Both the position numbers and the translations under genes were made by a program. From NCBI RefSeq assembly GCF_041477585.1, contig NZ_JBGNYA010000001.1, positions 558,001-622,000 on the forward strand: DNA of 64,000 nucleotides, in the 5' to 3' direction. The notes under the pieces are model-generated. The model had not been told where the DNA came from. It saw nothing but the letters and a program-made list of their open reading frames with translations, and ran no database searches. Of this stretch, positions 34,487 to 41,985 are shown piece after piece. Positions within the stretch are counted from its first letter, which is position 1. The number at the start of each line of letters is the position of its first letter. Origin of the DNA: Halobellus sp. MBLA0158 (GTDB taxonomy: Archaea > Halobacteriota > Halobacteria > Halobacteriales > Haloferacaceae).

Positions 34487-36067
34487 TTACGTGTCGCCGT
34501 CGCCGTTCTCCTCGCGCCGGAGCTCTTCGAGGTCGCCGAACGGACTGTCGCTCTGTGTCGGCTCCGCGTCGCGCTCGGACGCGTCAGACGTCGGCCCGTC
34601 GCTCGCGTCCCCCGAGTCCGCTGTCCCGCCGAACTCGAACCCGGAGCCGTCGTCCGAGCCCGTCGACGCCGTCGAGTCTGTCGTGTCCGCCGGATCGTCC
34701 GCCCGCCGTTCGTCGACCTCGCTCCCTCCGCCGAGCGCGGATCCGTCGTCGCCGAAGGGCGTCTCCAGGTCGATCGACTCCGGCGGCCGCTCGACGTCGG
34801 CGTCGCTCTTGTCGGTGCTGTCGGCCTCGCTGTGTCGACGGTCACGGCTTCGACCTCCCGGCTCCGTGCTCGCGTCCGCGTCGTCGCTCGCGGTCGACGG
34901 GGGACCTCCGGAGGCCCGATCGCCGACGGTTTCGTCCAGTTCCGGTGGGGTGTCGAGCCCGTCGGCGGGCTCTGTCGGTCCGTCCGTCGGCGGTGCGCCC
35001 GTCCCGTGGTCGTCAGAGCGACCCCGCCTCGGCTCTCGCTCCTCTCGGGTCCGCTCTCCACTCGGCAGCGGTCCCGAGCGCTCCCCCGTCGCCGACCGGC
35101 CCCCGTCGCGTCCGTCGTTCGCGGTCGTCACGACGGTGTCGGTGAAGAGCCACCACCGACTCTCGGTCTCGACGCCGGACAGCGGTGCGTCGCAGTGCGG
35201 ACAGTACGGTCGAGCGAGCAGATCGAGATCGATCTCCTCCCCGCAGGCCGCACACTCGCCGGCGTGCGCGTCGTGGGCTGCGGCCTCCTGTTTGATCGAC
35301 TGGAGGGCGTCCCACTCCTCGCGGAGCCGTTCGAGCTCCCGCTCCTGGCGCGACCCCGTGCTTTCGATCTCGTGTTCGAGCCCGTCAGTCCGATCGAGGA
35401 GGTACTCCAGGATCGTCCGGAGGCTGTCGAACTCCGCGTCCAGCCACGCTTCGACCTGTTCGTGTTCGTCTTCCAGCGCGGCCTGTCGATCCGTGAGGTC
35501 CGCTTCCACGGCCTCGATCCGCCCTGTGAGTGCCGTCTCTGTCGACTCCGCGCTCGCGGCCACCTCGTCGAGTTCCGACTCGACCTCGCTCAGGCGCTCC
35601 GCGAGGGCGTCGAACAGCTGATCGAGCGTCTGTCCGTGTTCGACTTCAGACTCCAGGCCGGTCTCGAGCGCTTCCAACTCCGATTCGAGGTCGTCGATCC
35701 GCTCTTCGAGGTCGGCGGCCGTCGGCGTCGCCTCCGCCCGTGAGTCGTCGTCGGCCTCGCCGTGCTCTCCGTCGGGCTGGTCGCGGCGCCGTGGCGCGGA
35801 TCCGTTACTCGGTTGTCCCGTCTCGGAGCCGTCCCCGTCGGGGAATCGACCCCCGCTTCCGGGGGCCGCATCGCGTCTGCGGATCGGCGCTCCGGCCCCG
35901 CCGGAGTCGTCGAGCAGCTGGGTCATCTCGTTGAGCGTCCAGTACGACGAGACGAGCTGCTCGAAGACTTCCTCGCGCGACATTCCCTGGCTTTCGGCCT
36001 GTTGGTCGAGCCACGCCTCAAAGGACGTGCTCGCGGAGTCGTCGCCACCAGGGAATTCGTCGGACAT
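34487..36067 (-). CDS. Coiled-coil / zinc-ribbon / acidic-tail protein of unknown function
   Basis: 526 residues. Residues 1-52 (SFEAWLDQQAESQGMSREEVFEQLVSSYW, split here) look like a short helical, RHH-like or oligomerisation domain; 115-245 form a long coiled coil (repeated LEERIDDLESELEALE-type heptads); 258-283 hold a zinc ribbon with CAACG and CPHC; the last 240 residues are an acidic Asp/Glu/Ser/Thr-rich region with low sequence complexity. A structural or scaffold role is inferred, no enzyme motif is visible. It is convergent with the 33590 gene and divergent from the DUF5305 gene. The ATG at 36067 follows a GTTATATGC TATA-like element by about 22 bases. Confidence 0.75.
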   Translation of the reverse strand: MSDEFPGGDDSASTSFEAWLDQQAESQGMSREEVFEQLVSSYWTLNEMTQLLDDSGGAGAPIRRRDAAPGSGGRFPDGDGSETGQPSNGSAPRRRDQPDGEHGEADDDSRAEATPTAADLEERIDDLESELEALETGLESEVEHGQTLDQLFDALAERLSEVESELDEVAASAESTETALTGRIEAVEADLTDRQAALEDEHEQVEAWLDAEFDSLRTILEYLLDRTDGLEHEIESTGSRQERELERLREEWDALQSIKQEAAAHDAHAGECAACGEEIDLDLLARPYCPHCDAPLSGVETESRWWLFTDTVVTTANDGRDGGRSATGERSGPLPSGERTREEREPRRGRSDDHGTGAPPTDGPTEPADGLDTPPELDETVGDRASGGPPSTASDDADASTEPGGRSRDRRHSEADSTDKSDADVERPPESIDLETPFGDDGSALGGGSEVDERRADDPADTTDSTASTGSDDGSGFEFGGTADSGDASDGPTSDASERDAEPTQSDSPFGDLEELRREENGDGDT

Positions 36068-36193
36068 TCAAGGCGCTCCTGACGCATATAACCACAGCGA
36101 CGACAAAAGTTTTGTTGCGAAAGCGGTAATCCGGCGATATGGCTCCGCTCGGCTGTCGCGTAATCCCTGTCTGTCCCCCTCCCTTCCCCACCG

Positions 36194-37216
36194 ATGGCGT
36201 TTGAACACCGAGCCAAGCTGTTCGTCAGCGAGAACGTCCGCCTCATCGCGGGAGTGCTGCTCGTTCTGGGCCTCCTCTGTTTCGCCGGCGCGGGCTACGT
36301 GTTCGTCACGCCGACGACCCAGACGCTGACAGAACAGACCGACCAGCAGACCTTCAGCACGCGCGTCGACGAGAGCGCGCTCGTGACCCAGGCGACCCCG
36401 CTGTACGACGAGGGCGAACGGATCGAGAACCGCTCTGTGTACTTCACGGGGATCTCGCCCGAACTCACCTTCGCGATGAACACGAGCGTCCCCGCCGACC
36501 AGCAGGTGGAGGTCCACCAGCAGCTGTCGCTGGAGCTCGTCGGCCTTCGGGGCGACCAGCCATTCTACCGCTCGGAGCGGTCGATCGTGGATACGACCCG
36601 GCAGGTCCAGGACGGCCGGGTCTCGACGACGGCCACGGTGAACGTCTCCGACGTCTCCCAAGAGCTCGCGGTGCTCGTCGAGGAGGTCGGCAACGCCGGG
36701 CAGTTCCAGCTCCGGCTCCAGATGAACGTCACCTACAGCACCGACGCGTACCAGGGGTCGTTGCAGTCGACGGTCCCCTTCGTCATCTCGGGGAACTCCT
36801 ACTACGTCGACGGGGCGCTCTCGGCCGAGCGCACGGAGTCGACGACGGTCACCCGGGAGATCACCCAACCGCCGAGCCCCGTGGAGTACGGCGCGCTCGC
36901 GGTCCTCGGGCTCCTGATGGTCGGCGCCGCGGCCGCGGTCACGCGGGTCGAAGACCGGGTGGATCCCGAGGAGCTGCGGACGCGCATCGCCCACGACCAA
37001 CACCAGGAGTGGATCTCCCGCGGGCAGTTCCCCACCGACTCCGAGAAGCAGTACATCTCGATCCTCACCCTCGAAGACCTCGTCGACGTCGCGATCGACA
37101 CGAACCGCCGGGTCATCCACGACCCGCAGATCGACGCCTACGCGGTGATCGACAGCTCCGAGATCTACTACTACGCGCTGGAGGACGTCGAAGCCGGCGA
37201 GTGGCTGGAGATCTGA
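36194..37216 (+). CDS. DUF5305 membrane protein
   Basis: 340 residues. One N-terminal membrane helix (about 15-38), a large extracytoplasmic beta-rich domain (45-225, with many NxS/T sequons such as NRS, NTS, NVS, NVT) and a second helix (230-252), then a cytoplasmic C-terminal domain of about 85 residues. DUF5305 proteins typically accompany a SipW-like signal peptidase, and here the signal peptidase is convergent and 49 bases away. The family function is not established; a partner of the peptidase in surface-protein maturation is inference. The ATG at 36194 begins the signal anchor. Confidence 0.85.
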   Translation: MAFEHRAKLFVSENVRLIAGVLLVLGLLCFAGAGYVFVTPTTQTLTEQTDQQTFSTRVDESALVTQATPLYDEGERIENRSVYFTGISPELTFAMNTSVPADQQVEVHQQLSLELVGLRGDQPFYRSERSIVDTTRQVQDGRVSTTATVNVSDVSQELAVLVEEVGNAGQFQLRLQMNVTYSTDAYQGSLQSTVPFVISGNSYYVDGALSAERTESTTVTREITQPPSPVEYGALAVLGLLMVGAAAAVTRVEDRVDPEELRTRIAHDQHQEWISRGQFPTDSEKQYISILTLEDLVDVAIDTNRRVIHDPQIDAYAVIDSSEIYYYALEDVEAGEWLEI

Positions 37217-37265
37217 GTCGGCGGCGAAATCCCTCTCGGTATCGACAGCCGATCCCGGTGTCTTC

Positions 37266-38414
37266 TCAGAGGAACCGCCGCTTGAGCTGCTGGACGAACG
37301 TGACGTTCCGCTTTTCGGAGCGCATCCGGATCGGGCCGATGCCGACCGCGATGAGCCCGCTCGCGACCGTGCCCAGCGTCAGGACGAGGTCGATCGCGGC
37401 GACGGCGGCGAGCGGATGCACGGCGTGCAGCGAGAGCAGCAGCGACCGCGGGAGGATCGGCAGGTACCGCCACTGTGAGATGCTCCGCGTGTACGCGCCC
37501 GTCTCCTCGGGCGCCAAAATCAGCAGCTGCGTCGTCTGCTCGGAGCGCCCGTTCACGACGAATGCCGACCGCGAGACCCTGACGCCGTCGCTCTGCGGTT
37601 CGAGCACCGTGAGGACGGGCACGTAGCCGTCGTTGGTGACGGTGTACTCCACGGAGTTTTGTCCCCCGACGGGGAGCACGAGCGGGTCGTCGTTCGGCGA
37701 CTCCGAACTGACGATGTCGAAGGAGGTCGTCCCCGAGGGCAACACCATACTGGCGGTCGCCGGCGCCGTGACGATGAGGACGAGCACGAGCAGGAACGTC
37801 GAGGTCTTGATGTAGTTCCCGCGGCGCCTGTTCCGCCCGCCGGTCGACCGGTCGCTCGTCACCGCGTCGACGACGAAGCCGACGGCGATGATGGCGACGC
37901 CGACCCACACGAGCGACTGCGCCGACCCGCCCCCGCCCAAGAGCGCCCCGATCCCGGTCGCCGCCATCGCCCCGGTGGCGAACTCCTGGACGGTGACGAC
38001 GGCGACGCCGAGGTTTCGGAGCACGACCGCCTGACCGTTGACCTGGAGCGCCTTCGCGACGATCTGGTCCCGCGAGACGGGCGGTTCGGCCCCGGACTGG
38101 TCGGTGAAGGGGTTGGCGTCGCCCTTGGTGATGTAGCCCTCCTCCGTCTCCCTGACGATCCGGTGGGTCGTGAGCCCGCCGCCGTGGAGTTCCTCGGCCT
38201 GGAACGTGACCACGTCGCCGGATTCGATCGGCCCCGCGACCGCCATCGGGACCGCGACGAAGCCGTCGCCGGGGTTCATCGTGGGCGCCATACTGCCGGT
38301 CTCGACGTAGCCCAAGAGCACGGGCTGGCCGGCCGCCTGGCCGAACAGCATCGCGCCGACGGCCGCAAAGAGCAGCAGCAAGACCGCGTACTCCAGGACT
38401 TTCGAGACCTTCAC
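37266..38414 (-). CDS. SipW-like signal peptidase I
   Basis: 382 residues, S26B family. After an N-terminal anchor (8-26) come the catalytic Ser box ETGSMAPTM (S41), a His in LTTHRIV (H84) and D99 in KGDANPFTD, the Ser/His/Asp arrangement of archaeal and ER signal peptidases, then two further helices (about 120-175) and an unusual 200-residue C-terminal extension with a beta domain (200-320) and final helices (330-365). Ordinary archaeal signal peptidases are near 180-220 residues, so the extension is notable. It probably processes the exported proteins at 39166-43554. Confidence 0.88.
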   Translation of the reverse strand: MKVSKVLEYAVLLLLFAAVGAMLFGQAAGQPVLLGYVETGSMAPTMNPGDGFVAVPMAVAGPIESGDVVTFQAEELHGGGLTTHRIVRETEEGYITKGDANPFTDQSGAEPPVSRDQIVAKALQVNGQAVVLRNLGVAVVTVQEFATGAMAATGIGALLGGGGSAQSLVWVGVAIIAVGFVVDAVTSDRSTGGRNRRRGNYIKTSTFLLVLVLIVTAPATASMVLPSGTTSFDIVSSESPNDDPLVLPVGGQNSVEYTVTNDGYVPVLTVLEPQSDGVRVSRSAFVVNGRSEQTTQLLILAPEETGAYTRSISQWRYLPILPRSLLLSLHAVHPLAAVAAIDLVLTLGTVASGLIAVGIGPIRMRSEKRNVTFVQQLKRRFL

Positions 38415-38468
38415 GCGCGCCGATAGGAAGCCGATCGGTATAACGCTTGATCCGCGACGCCGCCGACG

Positions 38469-38825
38469 CTACGGCGCGGCGGACTCGACGGCCTCCAAGA
38501 GCTCGTCCTGGTTGTAGGGCTTGACCAGGTACACGTCGGCGCCCGCCTCAAGCGCGCGCTCGCGCACGTCCGCGTCGGCGGCGACGGTGCTGACGACCAC
38601 GCCGACGCCCCGATCGATCTCCTTGATCGCTTCGGTGGCCTCGATGCCGGTCCCCTCGTGGAGATTGAGGTCCATCACGACGACGTCGGCCCCGTTCTCG
38701 CGGACCGCCTCGACCGCCCCGTCCGCCGTCGTGACGATGTCGACGACGTCGTGGACGCCGCGGAGATACCGCTCGATGAGGGTTGCTTGCATACCGATGT
38801 CTTCGGCGATCAGGACGTCTGCCAT
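38469..38825 (-). CDS. Single-domain response regulator
   Basis: 118 residues, receiver only: E8/D9 pair, phospho-acceptor D52 (VVVMDLNL), K102 (YLVKPYN). With no output domain it must act by protein contact, as CheY-type or phosphorelay intermediates do. It lies between the signal peptidase and the first exported-protein gene; its kinase is not in the cluster. The gap downstream of its start (38826-39165) contains the divergent promoter region of the exported proteins. Confidence 0.88.
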   Translation of the reverse strand: MADVLIAEDIGMQATLIERYLRGVHDVVDIVTTADGAVEAVRENGADVVVMDLNLHEGTGIEATEAIKEIDRGVGVVVSTVAADADVRERALEAGADVYLVKPYNQDELLEAVESAAP

Positions 38826-39165
38826 CTCGGTGGGGGCTCCTCGCCGACCGCGTGGTGCTCCAAGCCGACGCGTCTCGGTCCGGAGGCGTGCTACGAATCG
38901 CTAACACACCGCACGCAATTATCGGGGATAACGACCCGCTGGACTTGAAACTATCCCCTCGGTCATCGTTCGCTGTTTCCATCCGGCCCACATACCGGAC
39001 CACAAATCGCCATAAATCGACGATTAAGCGCCGTTTCGACGGTTACAAGCCGGCCTTTCGATTCGCACGCTCGGCTTGAATCTGCTTCAAGCGACGGAAT
39101 ACAAAGTGGGTGTAGTGGTAAGGGATAGGTAGAGGCGCGGCCCCCGCGCCAAGGAGCACACAACT
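38826..39165. other. Intergenic region between response regulator and exported-protein genes
   Basis: 340 bases, AT-richer towards the right, no gene. Notable content is the inverted repeat, TATA-like element, hairpin and Shine-Dalgarno sequence listed separately at 39074-39156. Confidence 0.8.
39074..39156 (+). promoter_or_regulatory. Promoter and leader of the first exported-protein gene
   Basis: In order: inverted repeat GCTTGAA-5-TTCAAGC (39074-39092), TATA-like AATACAAA (39099-39106) predicting transcription start near 39130, a GC hairpin GGCGCGG-CCC-CCGCGCC (39134-39150) and a Shine-Dalgarno GGAG (39153-39156) 9 bases before the ATG. A hairpin abutting a ribosome site suggests translational control, unusual beside the mostly leaderless genes here. 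Confidence 0.5.
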
Positions 39166-39786
39166 ATGGCACTCAGCAGACGCAACATACTGATCGGACT
39201 CGGAGCATTGGTCGGCGGCGGCGGCGCGCTCGTCGGTACGGGCGCGTTCACTACCGTTAGTGCGGAGCGGTCCGTAGACGTAAGTACAGCAGGAGATGCG
39301 GACGCGTTCTTACAGATTGAAGACGACAGTTCGTACGTCCAGGGTGGTGACAATGATGCCCTGCAAATCAATCTCGATGCAGATGGAGGCAACACGGACG
39401 CGGATTCGGGATTCAATGATGAGGCTGTCACAGAGCTCGCGGGAGTGATTCGGATCACGAATAACGCTGCCGACGAGAGTACGGCTACGATCGGTCTGTC
39501 AACAGAGGCAGCCGACAGTGCGAGTGCAAGCGGGAGTGTGACTGTCACAGTTGATGATGGAGATTCTGGAAATAGTAATGTTGCTGATATAGAAGTACTC
39601 GTTTCCAACAATGCCGGCGATTTCGATGGCTCTACTACAGATCTCGCTGTTGGCGAGACAGCATATTTGGATGTCCGTGTGGATACTCGCGATGACAGTA
39701 TTAGTGGGGTTGACGCAAACGAAATCACTATTGTCGCAAACGAATCAACTGCCGATCAGGGCGTGACGGATACGCCTACATCGTAA
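39166..39786 (+). CDS. Exported DUF1102/TasA-like surface protein
   Basis: 206 residues. Tat-type signal (SRRNILIGLGALVGGGGALVGTG, shown in part) leads to a GAFTTVSAERSVDV motif, the processing and N-strand region of the DUF1102 group related to TasA/CalY-like proteins. The mature part (about 170 residues) is an acidic beta-sandwich-like chain rich in Asp, Ser, Thr and Ala with few aromatic residues. Probably cleaved by the SipW-like peptidase at 37266 and assembled or anchored on the cell surface. The codons turn AT-rich after about residue 35 compared with the surrounding genome. Confidence 0.82.
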   Translation: MALSRRNILIGLGALVGGGGALVGTGAFTTVSAERSVDVSTAGDADAFLQIEDDSSYVQGGDNDALQINLDADGGNTDADSGFNDEAVTELAGVIRITNNAADESTATIGLSTEAADSASASGSVTVTVDDGDSGNSNVADIEVLVSNNAGDFDGSTTDLAVGETAYLDVRVDTRDDSISGVDANEITIVANESTADQGVTDTPTS

Positions 39787-39799
39787 TCATTCCCCAAGC

Positions 39800-39806
39800 T
39801 TATACA
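39800..39806 (+). promoter_or_regulatory. Promoter of the 39827 gene
   Basis: TTATACA centred about 25 bases before the ATG at 39827; the gene can be transcribed separately from its upstream neighbour with no leader. Confidence 0.55.
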
Positions 39807-39826
39807 ACACAAATTTCAAATCAAAT

Positions 39827-40579
39827 ATGAAACGCAGACAAGTCATCACGGCATTCGGCACGCTCGCAATCGGCACTGGGACAGCGCTTGGGACGGGCGC
39901 ATTTGACGCGACATCGACCAGCAGTAGTTCAGCGATGTCAATCGTCACACAGAATCAAGACGCAGATATTGAGATTGTTCCTGGTGATGGTGCGCCCTCG
40001 ACCACCGGAAGCACTAGCGGGAATATAAAAAGAGGCACATTCAACTCGGTACCAAATGTGGATCAAATGCCAATAGCGGCAGTTAGTGGCACTGGACCGG
40101 GTATGGTTCAATTACAGGTGTATACCACCACTGACAATAGTGGCAGCGACCCGACATTTAGTGATATTATTGAAGTCAATAATCTTGATAATGTCGCCTA
40201 TAATGTAGGATTCGTGTTCAGTGGTATCTCGAACGTTAGTGGAGATGACATCGAGGAAATATATCAATTTAGGTATGATTCTGGCAATGGCAGCCGAACT
40301 GTGTCTGAAGAAATTCAACCGGATTCCAATGGTGATTTCAGCAATAAAAGCTTCAGCAGCATCAACCCAATAGTCATTAATACGGGTGGATCTGCGCAGG
40401 TCTCTTTGGACTATGACGCCCAGTTCGTTCCTGACGAATATGATCTTGAACCCGGTAACTTCAGCAATAATTCTGCGGAGGGACCGTTTGATTCGGACGG
40501 GGACTTTGATGAAGTCGCTGAGTCAACTCAATTTGTTAATGAAGTTACCGCTGTAGCTAACGAAACAACGGTACAATAG
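39827..40579 (+). CDS. Exported DUF1102-like surface protein, AT-rich
   Basis: 250 residues. KRRQVITAFGTLAIG twin-arginine signal, then the same GTGAFDATS processing-site motif as the 39166 product. The mature part has Asn- and Ser-rich beta-strand segments (VQLQVYTTTDNSG, VAYNVGFVFSG, QVSLDYDAQFV) with many N-glycosylation sequons. The base composition is clearly lower in GC than neighbours, with many A/T-ending codons that are rare elsewhere in the window, indicating acquisition from another lineage or fast divergence. It has its own TATA box. Confidence 0.78.
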   Translation: MKRRQVITAFGTLAIGTGTALGTGAFDATSTSSSSAMSIVTQNQDADIEIVPGDGAPSTTGSTSGNIKRGTFNSVPNVDQMPIAAVSGTGPGMVQLQVYTTTDNSGSDPTFSDIIEVNNLDNVAYNVGFVFSGISNVSGDDIEEIYQFRYDSGNGSRTVSEEIQPDSNGDFSNKSFSSINPIVINTGGSAQVSLDYDAQFVPDEYDLEPGNFSNNSAEGPFDSDGDFDEVAESTQFVNEVTAVANETTVQ

Positions 40580-40605
40580 AGTTTTCAACGTCGGATACGC
40601 TCGGC

Positions 40606-40613
40606 ATTTAAGC
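40606..40613 (+). promoter_or_regulatory. Promoter of the 40641 gene
   Basis: CATTTAAG centred about 31 bases before the ATG; separate transcription of the third exported-protein gene is likely. Confidence 0.45.
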
Positions 40614-40640
40614 GTAATCCGGACCTAATTCCTCTAGATA

Positions 40641-41258
40641 ATGCTTACCCGCCGTCAACTCATCGCTGGCCTTGGAAGTGCTGCGATCAGCGGCGGCATT
40701 GTCAGTTCGACGGCAGCGTTCACTGCAACTTCATCCAACTCTACTGCCTCCTTCACCGTCGTAGCCCCGAATTATATCGAACTCCGAGCTGTCAACGACC
40801 CTCCGATCCACGTCGAAACAAACGACGACGGCATTGTCACGAAACTCACGCCCGGCAACGACACTGGCCTCAACGAATACGCCATCACACGCTTCGAGGA
40901 TATTGTCGAAGTACACAACGTCAGCAGCGTAGCGCTCTCGGGATTGTACTTCGATTTCGTGGTCGAAAGTGAAAGCGACACGCTCAGTTCGAGTGATGCC
41001 ACGGAGATCGAAGAAACACTATCGGTCACGGCCGGATCCGAAACCCTGACGACGACCGGTGAGTCCGGCGACGATCTCTTGGCGGTGAGCGATGCCGAGT
41101 CCGCTGCTGACGGCATACTTTCGTCGGGCGAGGAGTCCGTCCCCTTCGGCGTTCAGGTCGATCTCATTCCCGACAGCGGCGAAAGTTCCCTCTCGGATCT
41201 CCCGGACCCGAACGATTTCTCGGCGACGCTCCGCGTGATCGTCGAGACAGAGGAGTAG
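40641..41258 (+). CDS. Exported surface protein, third of the cluster
   Basis: 205 residues. TRRQLIAGLGSAAISGG twin-arginine signal followed by TAAFTATSSNSTASF, a variant of the cleavage motif in the two preceding products. The mature chain alternates short beta-strands (VVAPNYIELRAV, VEVHNVSSVALSG, VPFGVQVDLIP) with acidic Asp/Glu/Ser loops. Similar size and order suggest a paralogue or minor subunit of the same structure. GC content rises back toward the genome average in its second half. It has its own promoter. Confidence 0.78.
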   Translation: MLTRRQLIAGLGSAAISGGIVSSTAAFTATSSNSTASFTVVAPNYIELRAVNDPPIHVETNDDGIVTKLTPGNDTGLNEYAITRFEDIVEVHNVSSVALSGLYFDFVVESESDTLSSSDATEIEETLSVTAGSETLTTTGESGDDLLAVSDAESAADGILSSGEESVPFGVQVDLIPDSGESSLSDLPDPNDFSATLRVIVETEE

Positions 41259-41345
41259 TCGGACTGCTGGACGAAGTTAGTTATCGTCCACCCGAGATTC
41301 GGGGACAGATTATATGTAGGCATTGCTAAAATTGAACGGTAGTCG

Positions 41346-41939
41346 ATGGGACAACGCAGCGCAGAGGAGTTGGCCGAAGGGGAAGTCGATACTGGCCTCA
41401 GCGACGAGTCCGACGACGAGACTGAACTGCAGCGCGACGAGATCTTCGATCTGATGAGCAATCACCGCCGTCGGTACGCCATCCACTACTGCAAGCAGGC
41501 CGACGGCCCCGTCGCCCTCTCGGACCTCGCCGAACAGGTCGCCGCCTGGGAACACGACAAGGATGTCGCAGAGGTCACTTCCGCCGAGCGCAAGACGACC
41601 TACACCTCGCTGCAGCAGACACACCTCCCGCGGCTCGATCGTGCGGGTGTCGTCGACTTCGACGGCAGCGAGATCGAACTCAGCGACCGCATCGAGCGCC
41701 TGGATATCTACCTGGATATCGTCCCCGCGAACTCGGTGTCGTGGGGGATGTATTACCTCGGGCTGTCGGCGTTCTCGCTCGTGGTGCTCGCGGCGCTGTG
41801 GGTCGATTTCCTCCCGACCGACGGAATCCCCGTGTTAGCGTACCCCGCGGTCCTCATCGCGATGTTCGCGGTCTCTGCGGGATACCACGCCTACGTGAAT
41901 CACAAGTACCGCTTCGAGAACCTCGAACGGCCGCCGTGA
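41346..41939 (+). CDS. HTH domain plus membrane protein (DUF7344-like)
   Basis: 197 residues. Residues 25-120 look like a winged HTH (EIFDLMSNHRRRYAIHYCKQ, then LQQTHLPRLDRAGVVDF), the DUF7344 pattern, and two membrane helices close the C-terminus (about 132-152 and 160-180). A membrane-bound DNA-binding protein beside secreted structural proteins suggests it controls them. A strong TATA (ATTATATG, 41307-41314) precedes the ATG by 32 bases. It is convergent with the solenoid gene. Confidence 0.8.
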   Translation: MGQRSAEELAEGEVDTGLSDESDDETELQRDEIFDLMSNHRRRYAIHYCKQADGPVALSDLAEQVAAWEHDKDVAEVTSAERKTTYTSLQQTHLPRLDRAGVVDFDGSEIELSDRIERLDIYLDIVPANSVSWGMYYLGLSAFSLVVLAALWVDFLPTDGIPVLAYPAVLIAMFAVSAGYHAYVNHKYRFENLERPP

Positions 41940-41985
41940 GGGCGAACCGGGACGACGAACGTCGAACGCCGACCGGTCCTGATTC

